Shown here piece after piece: positions 32,259 to 42,036 of a stretch of 64,000 nucleotides of DNA (position 1 is its first letter; every line of letters starts with the position of its first letter). The position numbers and the translations under genes are program-made. Source of the stretch: Ipomoea triloba (lineage: Eukaryota > Streptophyta > Magnoliopsida > Solanales > Convolvulaceae); NCBI RefSeq assembly GCF_003576645.1, contig NC_044927.1, positions 18,294,157-18,358,156 on the forward strand. The letters are read 5' to 3'. The notes below the pieces were generated by a model. The model had not been told where the DNA came from. It saw nothing but the letters and a program-made list of their open reading frames with translations, and made no database searches.

Positions 32259-33359
32259 TGTTTTGAGGTTTATTTTCTGTATCCTAGTGGAATTAGGAAT
32301 TGTTTGTGTGTTATATTATCCAAGTGCTGATTTATCTACAAGGAACAACAAAGGAAGAATATTAGAACATTTTGGACAAGTTCTGGAAGAAAAGGGAATT
32401 ACAAGGAAGAATACAAATTGAAAAGAATTGGAAGTTGCCTAATGGGCCAAGGCCCATCTACCTCCTATATATTCTACATATTCTCTACAATTAAAGGAGG
32501 TTCCCTTACAGAGTTCTGAACCCTAGCTTTTAGTTTATATTTCCCTAGCATAGTTTAGATCAGTTTCACATTAGATTAGTTAATTTCAAGATTGGAATCA
32601 AGGATTGAAGATTTGATTTGTTCTTTATCAGTTAAGTTCTCTTATTCCTTTATTACTTTCTTGCAATGTTTATGGTTATTTATTGCTTTGCTTTGTTTAC
32701 TCCCATCATGCGGGAGTAATTCGTTTATGGGTTCGGATTAGGGATCCATTGTTAATCTTGATGTTCATTTTATAATTAATTGCATAAAGGGATTGAATCT
32801 TTTACCTAGGGTTTATGTTGATTTGGGGATTTCTTTCTACTTGTTATTGATTGGTGGCCACAATTAATTGCTAGTCTGTGAGAGGGATTCATTACAACAA
32901 CAGTTGGATGGAGACCTCGAGCCTTACCAATTTCAACCTAATTTTCCTACTATGAAAGTAGAGGTAATTTTGGGGGCTTACAATGCTTAGGTGCTTAAGG
33001 TTATGATTGATGCATCACGACAGTGGGGCAATCTGAGCCTAATTCTCTTATTGATTACGAAAGTAGCTGAGTAAAATTCTTTTGTGCATTGCCCATATAT
33101 CCCTTGGTTAATTATTCTTTCCCTAATCCTGAGCTTGTTAGAACATCAAGGTTACAATCCCCCTAATCTGGCCCATACCTTTATCATACAGTTTACACCT
33201 TAATCAATTGCTTTCTTTTACATCATTCAGTCTTTGTTGCTTGGATTCTATTAATTCACATACTCTAGTGCCTGGTAATTCATACAATTACGTGCCATAG
33301 CCCCAATCCTCAGCGGAACGACATTACACCCTTTTTACACTCATCATTTGTGCTCATCA
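32259..33359 (+). repeat. 5' LTR of plus-strand Athila-like element (1.1 kb)
   Basis: It begins TGTTTTGAGG exactly where the opposing integrase frame ends, and finishes GTGCTCATCA beside an Athila PBS. Body phrases GGAACAACAAAGGAAGAATA and GATGCATCACGACAGTGGGG are shared with the LTR at 22744-23833. No matching 3' LTR was found in the window. Confidence 0.85.
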
Positions 33360-33364
33360 CATTT

Positions 33365-33382
33365 TGGCGCCGTTGCCGGGGA
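33365..33382 (+). other. Primer-binding site (Athila type)
   Basis: TGGCGCCGTTGCCGGGGA lies five bases after the LTR. This is the well-known PBS of Athila-lineage Gypsy elements. Confidence 0.9.
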
Positions 33383-33566
33383 TTGGTTTATTTGGTTTGA
33401 TTATGTGATTAATTTCTTACTAGCATTAGAGTTAGTGAATTTTAGGAGATCAAGTTTTATTTTTATTCTTTTTTCAAAAATATATATATATATATTTGCA
33501 CTAACCCATAACTAGTTCCTTCCAAGAGTTTGTGGTTGTGTTAAACAGCAGGTTACCCTCCTTTTT

Positions 33567-36500
33567 ATGCACACTAGATCGAAAGAGAGCACGAACCTTC
33601 GTCCCTACGATCTAAATCTTGAGAGGAAGTTAAGGAGGGAGAGGAAGGTGTTACGTGATTGGCTTCAAGAGTTCCAGAACTTTGAAGTAGACATGGAGAC
33701 CGGAGACAGTAGCAATACTGGGCAGCCAGCCCATACTGGTGCCAACACACAATAGCACCCGAGGCAGAGAGAGACAGTTGGGGACAACCCTGGAGTTCGT
33801 GCTGATCCTCCAGTACCAAATGTTCAGAATCAGGCACAGAACTTCAGGGCTGATCCACACCCGAATGTCTATGTTGGGGGAGGATTCGGAGCTCCTTTCA
33901 TGCAGCAGCAGCCTGTGTACCAACAGCCAGGCTATGGGGTTGGGATACAAAATCTTCTCTATCAGATGAATCCCAACCTGGTCCAGCAGTTCGCCCAGCA
34001 GGTCCCACAAGCAAACCCCATGGCAGCACATTTAGCTCCTGAGTTCACTGAAGAAGATTGCATTGTGTACCTAGGAATTGAAGCAAATAATTTTGAGTTG
34101 AAGACTCAACTCATTCAGATGGTCCAGAATAATCAGTTTGGAGGATCTCGGGTTGAGGACCCGAAAACTCATATTGTGAATTTTGACCGAATCTGCCAGA
34201 CCATCAAGATGAATGGTGTTCCTAGTGAAGCCATCAAGCTGAGACTGTTTCCTTTTTCCCTGAGAGATCAAGCACAGAGTTGGTTAAATTCCTTTCCAGC
34301 CAACCACTTCATTACCTGGGAATAGCTCCACAAAGCTTTCATGCAGGAGTACTGTCCTCCTTCCAAGGATGCCAAGTTAAAGAAGCAGATCCTGAATTTT
34401 CAGCAGTTTGGCAATGAAGATCTTCCTGAGGCTTGGAAGAGATTTAAGGAGTTGAGGAGGCAGTGCCCGAAAAATTTGATGACACCAGGTGACTTTATTT
34501 CATCATTCTATGAGGGGTTGACTAACCGGTCAAAGATTATCCTAGATACCTCATCCTTTGGGGGTATTTTCACTAATATGGGACCGGCAGCTGGAGAGCA
34601 GATGATTGACAGGATCACCTCTAACAACACTTACTGGTACACTGAGGGGGATGATATACCCAAGAGGGAGAAGACAGCTGGAATGTTTGAAGTTGAAGAA
34701 AAAATGGCAATGCAGGCTCAGCTGGATACCATACAACACATGCTAAAACAGTTAGTACAGGGCCCTACTCAGAGTGTCCAGGCAGTTGCTCAGCCTCCAC
34801 TAATTCCACAGAATCCTTATGTTCCTAACCCCTATTCTGGGCCACAGGTACCTCTTGTAGCCTGTTGTGCAACTTGTGGTGGAAATCATGTAGCTCAGAT
34901 GTGTCCTTTGTTAGACTTCGGTAACCAAGTCCCTCAACCTAATGTGGAGCAAGTTGATCTCATTGGTTATTCTAGACCATAGGGCCAGGGGCAAGGTTAT
35001 GGGACTTATCAGCAGCAAGGAAGAGATCAGTTTGTTCCCTCTTGGAACAATCAAGGCAATCAAGTGAGGAACAATTCACCAGGTTTTCAAGGTAATCAAG
35101 GGAACAGAGGTGGCAACCAAGGAACTCAATGGAGAAATATTCAGAATAATCAGAGTCCCAATCAATGGCAGTTCCAGTAAGGGAATCAGAATTTTGGGAC
35201 CACTCAAGGTCAAGGTTCCTCTAGACCATCTCATGATGTTGATATGCAGCTTCTCATGAACACTATGATGGCTCAGTTTGGCAAGCTACAAGCAGAGAAT
35301 TTTCAGCTGTTTGGCAAGCTACAAGCAAAAATAGATGGTCTCAAGGCTCAGCAACAAGGAGGAGGTAATCAGTTTTCTAATCAACCTTCCTCTTCGAATG
35401 GTAGACTGCCAGCAAGCACAGAAAATCCAAGGCACCAAGTGAATGCAGTCACCACTAGAAGTGGATTAGCTTTGAAGGACCCCCCCTTTTCCTTCGAATG
35501 ATCCAGTGCCTGAGAAAGCTGATAAGAAGGATGAGGGTGTTCAGGTTAAGGATGTTCTTGATGATAGTGAGGAGGAGCCTGTGGTGCAGGGAGATAGTAT
35601 TAAGGAGAAAGCTCCTGAGCAGGATGAGAGTGCTCCAAGTAAGAAGCATGAAAGGAAGAACAAGAAGGTAGATGACTCGGTTATACCTTACAACCTGTTA
35701 CCATATCCACAGAGGTTGTGGAAATCAAAGCAGTCTGATAGAGAGAGCAAGTTCCATAAGATGTTAGATAAGCTGGAGATCTCCATGCCTTTTGTTGAAG
35801 CAATCACTCAGATTCCATCGTACAAGAAGTTTCTGAAGAATATTTTAGGCAATAAGAAAAAGCCAGAGAAGAGTGCGGTGGTGGATCTGAGCGAAGGAGC
35901 CTTAACTTGTGCAGTTCTTCAACATAAACTACCTCCTAAGCTGAAAGATCCAGGTAGTTTTTCCATCCCTTGCATCATTGGTGGATTTGTAGTTGGGGGT
36001 GCTCTGTTCGATCTGGGTGCCAGTGTTAGTCTTATGTCATATTCTTTATGTAAGAGGCTCAACCTGGGAACACCAAAACTTACCTCCATGACCCTACAGA
36101 TGGCGGATCGCTCCATAAAGCGTCCGGTGGGAGTTCTAGAGGATGTCCCGGTCATGATTGATCAATACTTTATACCAGGGGATTTTGTTGTTATAGATAT
36201 AGAGGAGGATGCCAAGGTTCCTATTATACTTGGTAGACCTTTTCTAGCTACTGCTGGTGCACTTATTGATGTGAGGAGAGGAAAACTAGTGATGGAGGTG
36301 GCTGAGAACAAGATTGAGTTTGACATATTCAAAATGGCGAAGCACCAGCCCTCGTATGTGGATGAGTGTTACTTGATAGAAGGGCTGGGTGAGTGCACTG
36401 CTGAAAGTAGAAAGATTGAGTTAGGGGATTTGCATATTTCCCCTATTGATCCTGGACCCCCTGAACTGTCAAGTGTGCTGAAACAAAAGAAAAAGTTCTC

Positions 36501-36588
36501 TGGTCCTGGTGGTTTCTACAAAAGATGGATGAGGGAGCTGTCTAAGTTCAAAACGCCACCGGATCGCGTGGTCCACAATCCCACCTGA
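33567..36588 (+). pseudogene. Athila-type gag-protease, broken by stops and a frameshift
   Basis: Gag forms the particle and protease processes the polyprotein. The frame opens with MHTRSKESTNLRPYDLN, then gag core (PHQVF-less N part, WLNSFPANHFITWE, FPPS-like EYCPPSKDAK), a zinc knuckle CATCGGNHVAQMC, a Gln/Asn/Gly-rich linker, and protease with ALFDLGASVSLM and ILGRPFLATAGALID, the aspartic-protease signature of this lineage. In-frame stops lie at 34323, 34980 and 35178, consistent with point changes, and the frame shifts at the C7 run near 35480. From 35506 a 360-codon frame is open to 36588. The lineage normally continues into reverse transcriptase; here a post-pol-type GGGAGGCACCCCATG motif follows at 36638, so RT, RNase H and integrase are absent. 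Confidence 0.85.
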
Positions 36589-36879
36589 TATCCATGAGGT
36601 TGAGTCGAGCTGACGACGGTAAACTTAGCGCTTCATGGGAGGCACCCCATGTTATCCTTTACTTTTTGCACTTTATTTTACTGCACTTTTCTTTATATTT
36701 TTAGTTCGGAGTAGAATAGGAGTTTTTCTTTGTTTACGGGGTGTTCCTGGGGTGTTTTTGGTGTGAGATTTGCATTCTTTTACCTTTGAAAGAGTGGGGA
36801 ATGGTTAGAATTGAAGGGGTTAGGCTTTGACATAGTTTAGAAGTGCTTTAGGGAATATTTTGGACTAACTTGCAGGTGA
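36589..36879 (+). other. Post-coding region of the Athila-like element
   Basis: It holds GTAAACTTAGCGCTTCATGG and GGGAGGCACCCCATG, motifs that in Athila elements follow the pol gene, directly behind gag-protease. No further frame is recognisable. Confidence 0.6.
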
Positions 36880-37216
36880 AACCGAGCTTGGGCGCGAAAA
36901 AGGACAAAACTGCGCAAGGCGGAGCCTGGATCACGGCCACTGTCACGGCCGTGACCCAGGCCGTGATGCCGAGGCATCGTTTTTTCACCGAACAGGGCAA
37001 AAGAGGGCTCTGGGTCACAGGCCACCTCCCAGCCGTGACCTAGGCCGTGATGGTGGTACTAGAATTCCAGTGCTGAGAGCACTATAGAGAGCTCTGCGTC
37101 ACGGGCTGAATCCAGGCCGTGACCCAGGCCGTGATGGCGTCGGAAATATTCCAGTGTCTACAGGGCGATCCAGGGCTCTGGGTCAAGGCCTCCCTCCCGG
37201 CCGTGACCCTACCTGT
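36880..37216. repeat. Four ~85-bp units with GGCCGTGACC palindromes
   Basis: Each unit contains GCTCTGGGTCA (or GCTCTGCGTCA), GGCCGTGACC, and AGGCCGTGATG, and begins about every 80-90 bases. Inverted pairs of CACGGCC/GGCCGTG could fold. Similar phrases are found at 28310-28440. Confidence 0.75.
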
Positions 37217-37624
37217 GACATTTAAGACACATAATAAAGAGAGAGGGTAACTAAAGTACATAATATTACCAAAACTAAATGGTGGGAACGGAATGGGTAT
37301 GGTTAGAGTAATAAGGTTTATCCACCCTTAATGACTAAACTACAAAGCTATATGCCGATGCATAATCCCAGGGGGGCAAATTATGATCATAGTTTAGTAT
37401 TTTATCCTAATTAACCCTTTAAATATAACAAAATTGTCTGTGGGCTAAATTTCGTTATATAACGCAGAGTTTTTAAATATAACAAAATTGTCTGTGGGCT
37501 AAATTTCGTTATATAACGCAGAGTTAACTACAAGGTTTCTTGCCTAAACTTTATGTGATTAATCCTTAATATGTAATTTAAGTAAATTAAAGATGTTGTA
37601 GCTACTCTTTAACCAAATTAAGAG

Positions 37625-37940
37625 TTGACGAATGCAGATTTGATTACCGCCGCTGCTACTTCGATTTCCGGCATCGCGATCGGTGGCGAGCGTTGGTCCA
37701 TCTCCTCTCCTTCAGGCGGCTGCTGCTGCGGCTTATTCCTTACTTCTTCATCGACGGCGGTGGACGATGGCACTACAGAGAAGAGAATCAGCGGCGGTGA
37801 AGTTAGGCTCCCAGCGGCGACAAGGCTTCCTCTTCCCCTCCAAGCAACGGATTGTCGCTGCTTCTTCATTGGCGGTTGCGCTGATTTTCCCGCAATGTTT
37901 TGGAGAAGACGGAAACTGAATGGTACGCCGTACTAATTTC
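37625..37940 (+). other. GC-rich coding-like block, function unknown
   Basis: Three overlapping short frames on both strands (103, 78 and 83 codons) run through a block much richer in GC than its surroundings. The plus frame from 37683 is Ala/Arg-rich with MALQRRESAAVKLGSQRRQG and a short hydrophobic run, resembling an organelle-targeting N-terminus. No family is recognised and the frames end within the element, so it may be a captured 5' exon. Confidence 0.3.
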
Positions 37941-37998
37941 CTATTCCAATACAATCTACTTTATTTACCATATATTTGTTTGCCTTATTTAATAATTA

Positions 37999-38330
37999 AT
38001 TACATATTAATCTTTGTACATGGTAATTATGTGGTTTAAATATTGCCATCTTAATGTTACCTTGATTAATATTATATATTATTTTTGGCAAATGGTAAAT
38101 ATATAGTAATATTATACATATTAATTTTGGTAAATGGTAATTATTTGGTTTAATATTGTCATATTAATATTACCTTAATTAATATTGTATATTATTTTGG
38201 CAATGGTAATTATATAGTAATATTATACATATTAATTTTGGTAAGTGGTAATTATTTGGTTTAATATTGCCATATTAATATTACCTTAATTAATTTGTAT
38301 ATTATTTATGGCATGTAGTAAATGTATGCT
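37999..38330. repeat. Three ~125-bp AT-rich tandem units
   Basis: Units share GGTAATTATTTGGTTTAATA, ATATTACCTTAATTAATA and ATTATACATATTAATTTTGG. They lie in the interior of the long-inverted-repeat element. Confidence 0.75.
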
Positions 38331-39467
38331 AATTGCTTGTTTTGGAATATTAATGCCCTTTAGTTTTTCCTTCATTGTGGTATTAAATTCATAATTAAAT
38401 TATTATTCAATTTTGAACAAATTATTAAGTTTTAATTTGTTTGAATTTTAATTTTAATATTGAATATTCGGTTTAAAATGTATTCAATGTTACAATTTAA
38501 ATATTTAATTGTGCAGTTTGAGTTCGTAATATGCATAATCTGAGCATGCTATATATGTTTTTTATTGCACTAATTATATTATTTGATTGTTATAATTATG
38601 TCTTTAGAAAAGCATGTTCATTAAGATTGAATTTAGAGCCTTTTAGGACTGAATTAATTGCTTATTATGCATGATTTAGTACCTTTTAGGTGAATTTAGT
38701 GCCTTTAAGAATAGATTATGCATATTCTTACCATTTCAGTCAATACTCCACTTCTTTTGGAGGATTTCAAAGCACATAAAGTACATAAAACTTTTCATAG
38801 TACTACCATATTTAAAGCCTTATCCTTAGGTCAATCTACATTTATATAGATCAACCAAACGATTTTACTTCAAATATGAGAACACATAATTTAGGGAAGT
38901 TTCTTGGGGAGGAATACTAGTTCCCTGGCCCTGGCTTTCACGCTTTGCTAGCTCAAACCGCCATATTGCTACTAGTCCCCTTGCGACGCTACTCTGTCTA
39001 AGGAGTTGGTTTTAATGGAGCCTTACCACCAACCAACTTTCCTGGGAGTATACCTAAGGATTGTCTATCATGTTTTGGTTTAATTTGTTTGATTAGGCTT
39101 TAAGTATCCTTGTCATTGTGATTATGTTCACTTTTGGTTAATTAAAGAGTAGCTACAGCATCTTTAATTTACTTAAATTACATATTAAGGATTAATCACA
39201 TAAAGTTTAGGCAAGAAACCTTGTAGTTAACTCTGCGTTATAAAACGAAATTTAGCCCACAGGCAATTTTGTTATATTTAAAGGGTTAATTGGGATAAAA
39301 TACTAAACTATGATCATAATTTTCCCCCTGGGATTATGCATCGGCATATAACTTGGTAGTTTTGTCATTAAGGGTGGATAAACCTTACCCTAACCGTACC
39401 CATTCCGTTTCCACCATTTAGTTTTGGTAATATTATGTACTTTAGTTACCCTCTCTCTCTCTATTAT

Positions 39468-39479
39468 GCTCTGATACCA
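39468..39479 (-). other. Primer-binding site complementary to initiator tRNA-Met
   Basis: On the minus strand TGGTATCAGAGC lies two bases from the LTR end at 39482, the standard Copia PBS. The element interior would extend to the left. Confidence 0.8.
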
Positions 39480-39481
39480 AA

Positions 39482-39866
39482 TGTAAGATCATAAATATAG
39501 TCTAAACATATAGACTGAATCTACGAGTAACCTAACCTTGTAATAGCGGAAGCATAAATCGTATTGATCTCCAGCCATAGTCAATGCCCTATTGTGTTGC
39601 CTCTTGAACTGTAAATCTGCAGGGTATTAGCCGTTTTGCCTCACACTTAACTCAAAACCCTAGATGGTGTACTGGTATAATCTGAGCGGTGTGAGTACCA
39701 TGTTTGTAGGTACTATATGATTGTCTGTCCTGCATCCCATCAATGCAGGCTTGTATAGGCATATGGTGGATTGGACTAAACCTAGATGTCCAATCCAACC
39801 TATAGCTTAATGGGCCTAGTCTACTTGCACCATATTATTAAAGCCCATATTGGGAAAAGTCTTACA
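39482..39866 (-). mobile_element. Copia-type LTR (385 bp), minus strand
   Basis: Ends TGTAAGATC... and ...AGTCTTACA form the TG..CA termini with a TGTAAGA/TCTTACA inverted repeat. It is adjacent to a tRNA-Met PBS. No gag or pol of this element is found to the left, where the long inverted repeat begins at once, so the element is truncated or internally replaced. Confidence 0.65.
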
Positions 39867-40030
39867 GATATTAGAATTGAAACACTATGTAACTAAATTT
39901 GCTATTGAAATGTATAATTTTTGTTATGCTATAAAATTACTACTTGTTTTAAAATTGTTAGAGTAGTTGATAATTTTTATGAAAGCAGCAAGAGAAACTG
40001 TAAATTTTTTTGAAAATATTTATTTATTCA

Positions 40031-40359
40031 TTTCCGACCACCAGTGGTCGAAAATCAAGACCAAGAAACATTATGGGTTCGGATTTTCTAACCACCAGGT
40101 GGTCGGAAATTCTTAACCAAGAATTTTCTTGGTTTTGAATTCCGATATCTGTCTCATCGCATGGTTGGTTGCTTTTTCCGATGACTTTATAATGTGGTTG
40201 CTATTTCCGACCACTTTCTCGGGTGGTCGGAATTTGCGATGATAGTTTTTCCGAACACCTAATTTGGTTGAAAAAGTGGTCAGAATAGGTGTTTTTACCA
40301 GATTTGGGTAATTTCCGACCACTTTTAGGTGGTCAGAAAATCACTCATTTCCAGCAGTG
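40031..40359. mobile_element. End of a CACTA (En/Spm) element with subterminal repeats
   Basis: The right border on the minus strand is CACTGCTGGAAATGAG, a CACTA-type terminus. Inside are at least six copies, in both orientations, of TTTCCGACCAC(C/T), the subterminal motif class of CACTA elements. The other end and the transposase are absent. Confidence 0.65.
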
Positions 40360-41050
40360 ATTATTGCATAAGGGGATAGAATTGTCTAATTAGGGATATT
40401 TGACGTTTGTGAAGATTTTGCTTGATTTGCCTTGTTAATGTTCGTTGGTCACTTTAATTAGCGTGTTTAGAGGAAATTTAATTACAATGAGAATTTGATT
40501 GGATTTCCAAGCCACTTCTTACACAAATTTTATTGCCTTCTACTAAAGTAAAGGGAATAGAGGGATCCTAATGCTAACTATGCTTCAAGGACTTAGAATT
40601 GATTCACCATGGAGTGGAGCAATTCTTAGTCTTAATCCTTATTTATTTTCTCACGAAAGTGGCATATGATTGATGATTCTTAAGTGCATTCCCTTCAATT
40701 CCCTTGCTTGGGTTTATACCCCTAATCCTTAGGTTCAATGCATCTAGAAGAACATTATCCCTTGTTCAAATCACTACTATACTTTTTCCTTTATTGAGCT
40801 ATTTAGTGTTAATACCTTGTTTCCATTGGTTTTAAATTGGTTGTTATTGTGTCACCTTGTTATGAATAGCTTGACTTCTTGCTTATCTCTCAATCTCAGT
40901 GTCTTGAGCCTTAATAATTTCATGATTATCGTGCCATAAATCTCAATCTCTGAGAACGACATTGGATACCCTTAATCACTTATTCACCTAAACTTATACC
41001 AAGCTAAGGGATTTATAATGCGTGCTATTGAGACACTCTATGTGATAGGA
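40360..41050 (+). repeat. Diverged Gypsy LTR relic
   Basis: Phrases such as GAGAACGACATTGGATACCC, GCCATAAATCTCAATC and TTCTCACGAAAGTGGC follow the same order as GGAACGACATTACACCC, GCCATAGCCCCAATC and GATTACGAAAGTAGC in the Athila LTRs, but with heavy divergence. No ends or PBS can be placed. Confidence 0.4.
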
Positions 41051-41755
41051 ACCAACCCACACGTGATCCAATAAGACTTCATTGTGGGCTCATCACAAGG
41101 CCTATCATTACATTCTTAAAGCATCATTGGTTGAAAAACAAGAAAGTCTAATATGATGTCCATTTGATAGATGAAAGAATTATAGATGCCTAAAGTTAAT
41201 CCCAACCAAGGAAGATGGACACTTGGAGTATTTTACTTGCATTCAAGTTGGTTTGGAAGAGCACTAAGCATGCCACTTTCTTACTTAGATTAGGAAACTT
41301 GTTTCCTATTTTAAGTTGTTATCTTTATTGGTTTCTTTATTATATTTTAGAATGTTATTTATTTGATTTTTAGAAGGTTCCTTATTAGATTTTAAGAGCG
41401 TTACTTTCCTAGACTTTTGGAAGGTTTCTTTATCTCTAGATGGATTGCTTCACAACCCCTTTCACCTATAAAAAGAGGTGTGTGTATTCTGATTTGAGAA
41501 GAAAAGGTTATCAATCAAATTCCTTTAAGTTTTCTTTACACTTCTGTAAGAATTCTTTCTTCTATTCGTGGACCTATCGAATCAAAACTCGAATTCAACT
41601 AACCTTAGATTTTATGATTATGGACCTATCAATTCATGAAATCAAAGGAATTGGTAGAGAACATTCTTGAGGAGCTTGTGAGACATGCTAAGAGTTGTTT
41701 CTTGGTCCTTTGTGGAATCGGAGTTCAAGGGTGATCTTGTGTGCACCAAATGCAA
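41051..41755 (+). repeat. Probable left part of a Copia LTR split by the Copia insertion
   Basis: A TATA-like CCTATAAAAAGAGG lies at 41467, and the DNA continues on the far side of the inserted Copia element (46604-46684) up to TTTGGTATCATAGC, a tRNA-Met-like PBS. The left boundary cannot be placed. No coding part remains downstream. Confidence 0.4.
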
Positions 41756-41929
41756 TGTAGAAACTGTAAGCTTGATGTTTATTCACAGCAAGGAAGCAAA
41801 ATATATAAAGTACACAATTAGAAGAAAAGGGAACCAGTTATAACAACCTATACAAAAACTAAGCATAAGACAAAATAATAGGCTAGAATAAAACTAAGCA
41901 GAACTGGAATAAAACTAAGGCTCAATACA
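41756..41929 (-). repeat. 3' LTR of the Copia element
   Basis: It runs TGTAGAAACTGTAAGC to CTCAATACA on the plus strand and is followed by CCCCGCAAG, the complement of the polypurine tract. It differs from the 5' LTR at about nine sites. Confidence 0.85.
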
Positions 41930-42036
41930 CCCCGCAAGATTGGAGAACCATCAATGAGGCATATCTTGTCTCGAAACTCCGTAAACAACTGATGACCAAG
42001 CGACTTAGTCAAAAGGTCAGCAATCTGGGTAGAAGA

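Larger units (their letters stand above)
37230..39468. mobile_element. Long-inverted-repeat element (2.24 kb) with captured-looking GC-rich interior
   Basis: The arms are 37230-37619 and 39134-39468, inverted and highly similar: AGAGAGGGTAACTAAAGTAC at the outer left and its complement at the outer right. The left arm carries an extra 53-bp tandem duplication (37420-37525, GTCTGTGGGCTAAATTTCG twice). The interior has a GC-rich, coding-like block (37625-37940), three ~125-bp AT-rich repeats and unique DNA. No TSD could be read. It may be a MULE-like element, or an inverted duplication of a Copia leader, because the right arm begins immediately beside the Copia PBS at 39468-39479. Confidence 0.5.

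Noticed and set aside
33574..34271. Minus-strand frames of 66-126 codons
   Set aside because: Shadows of the Athila gag frame on the other strand.
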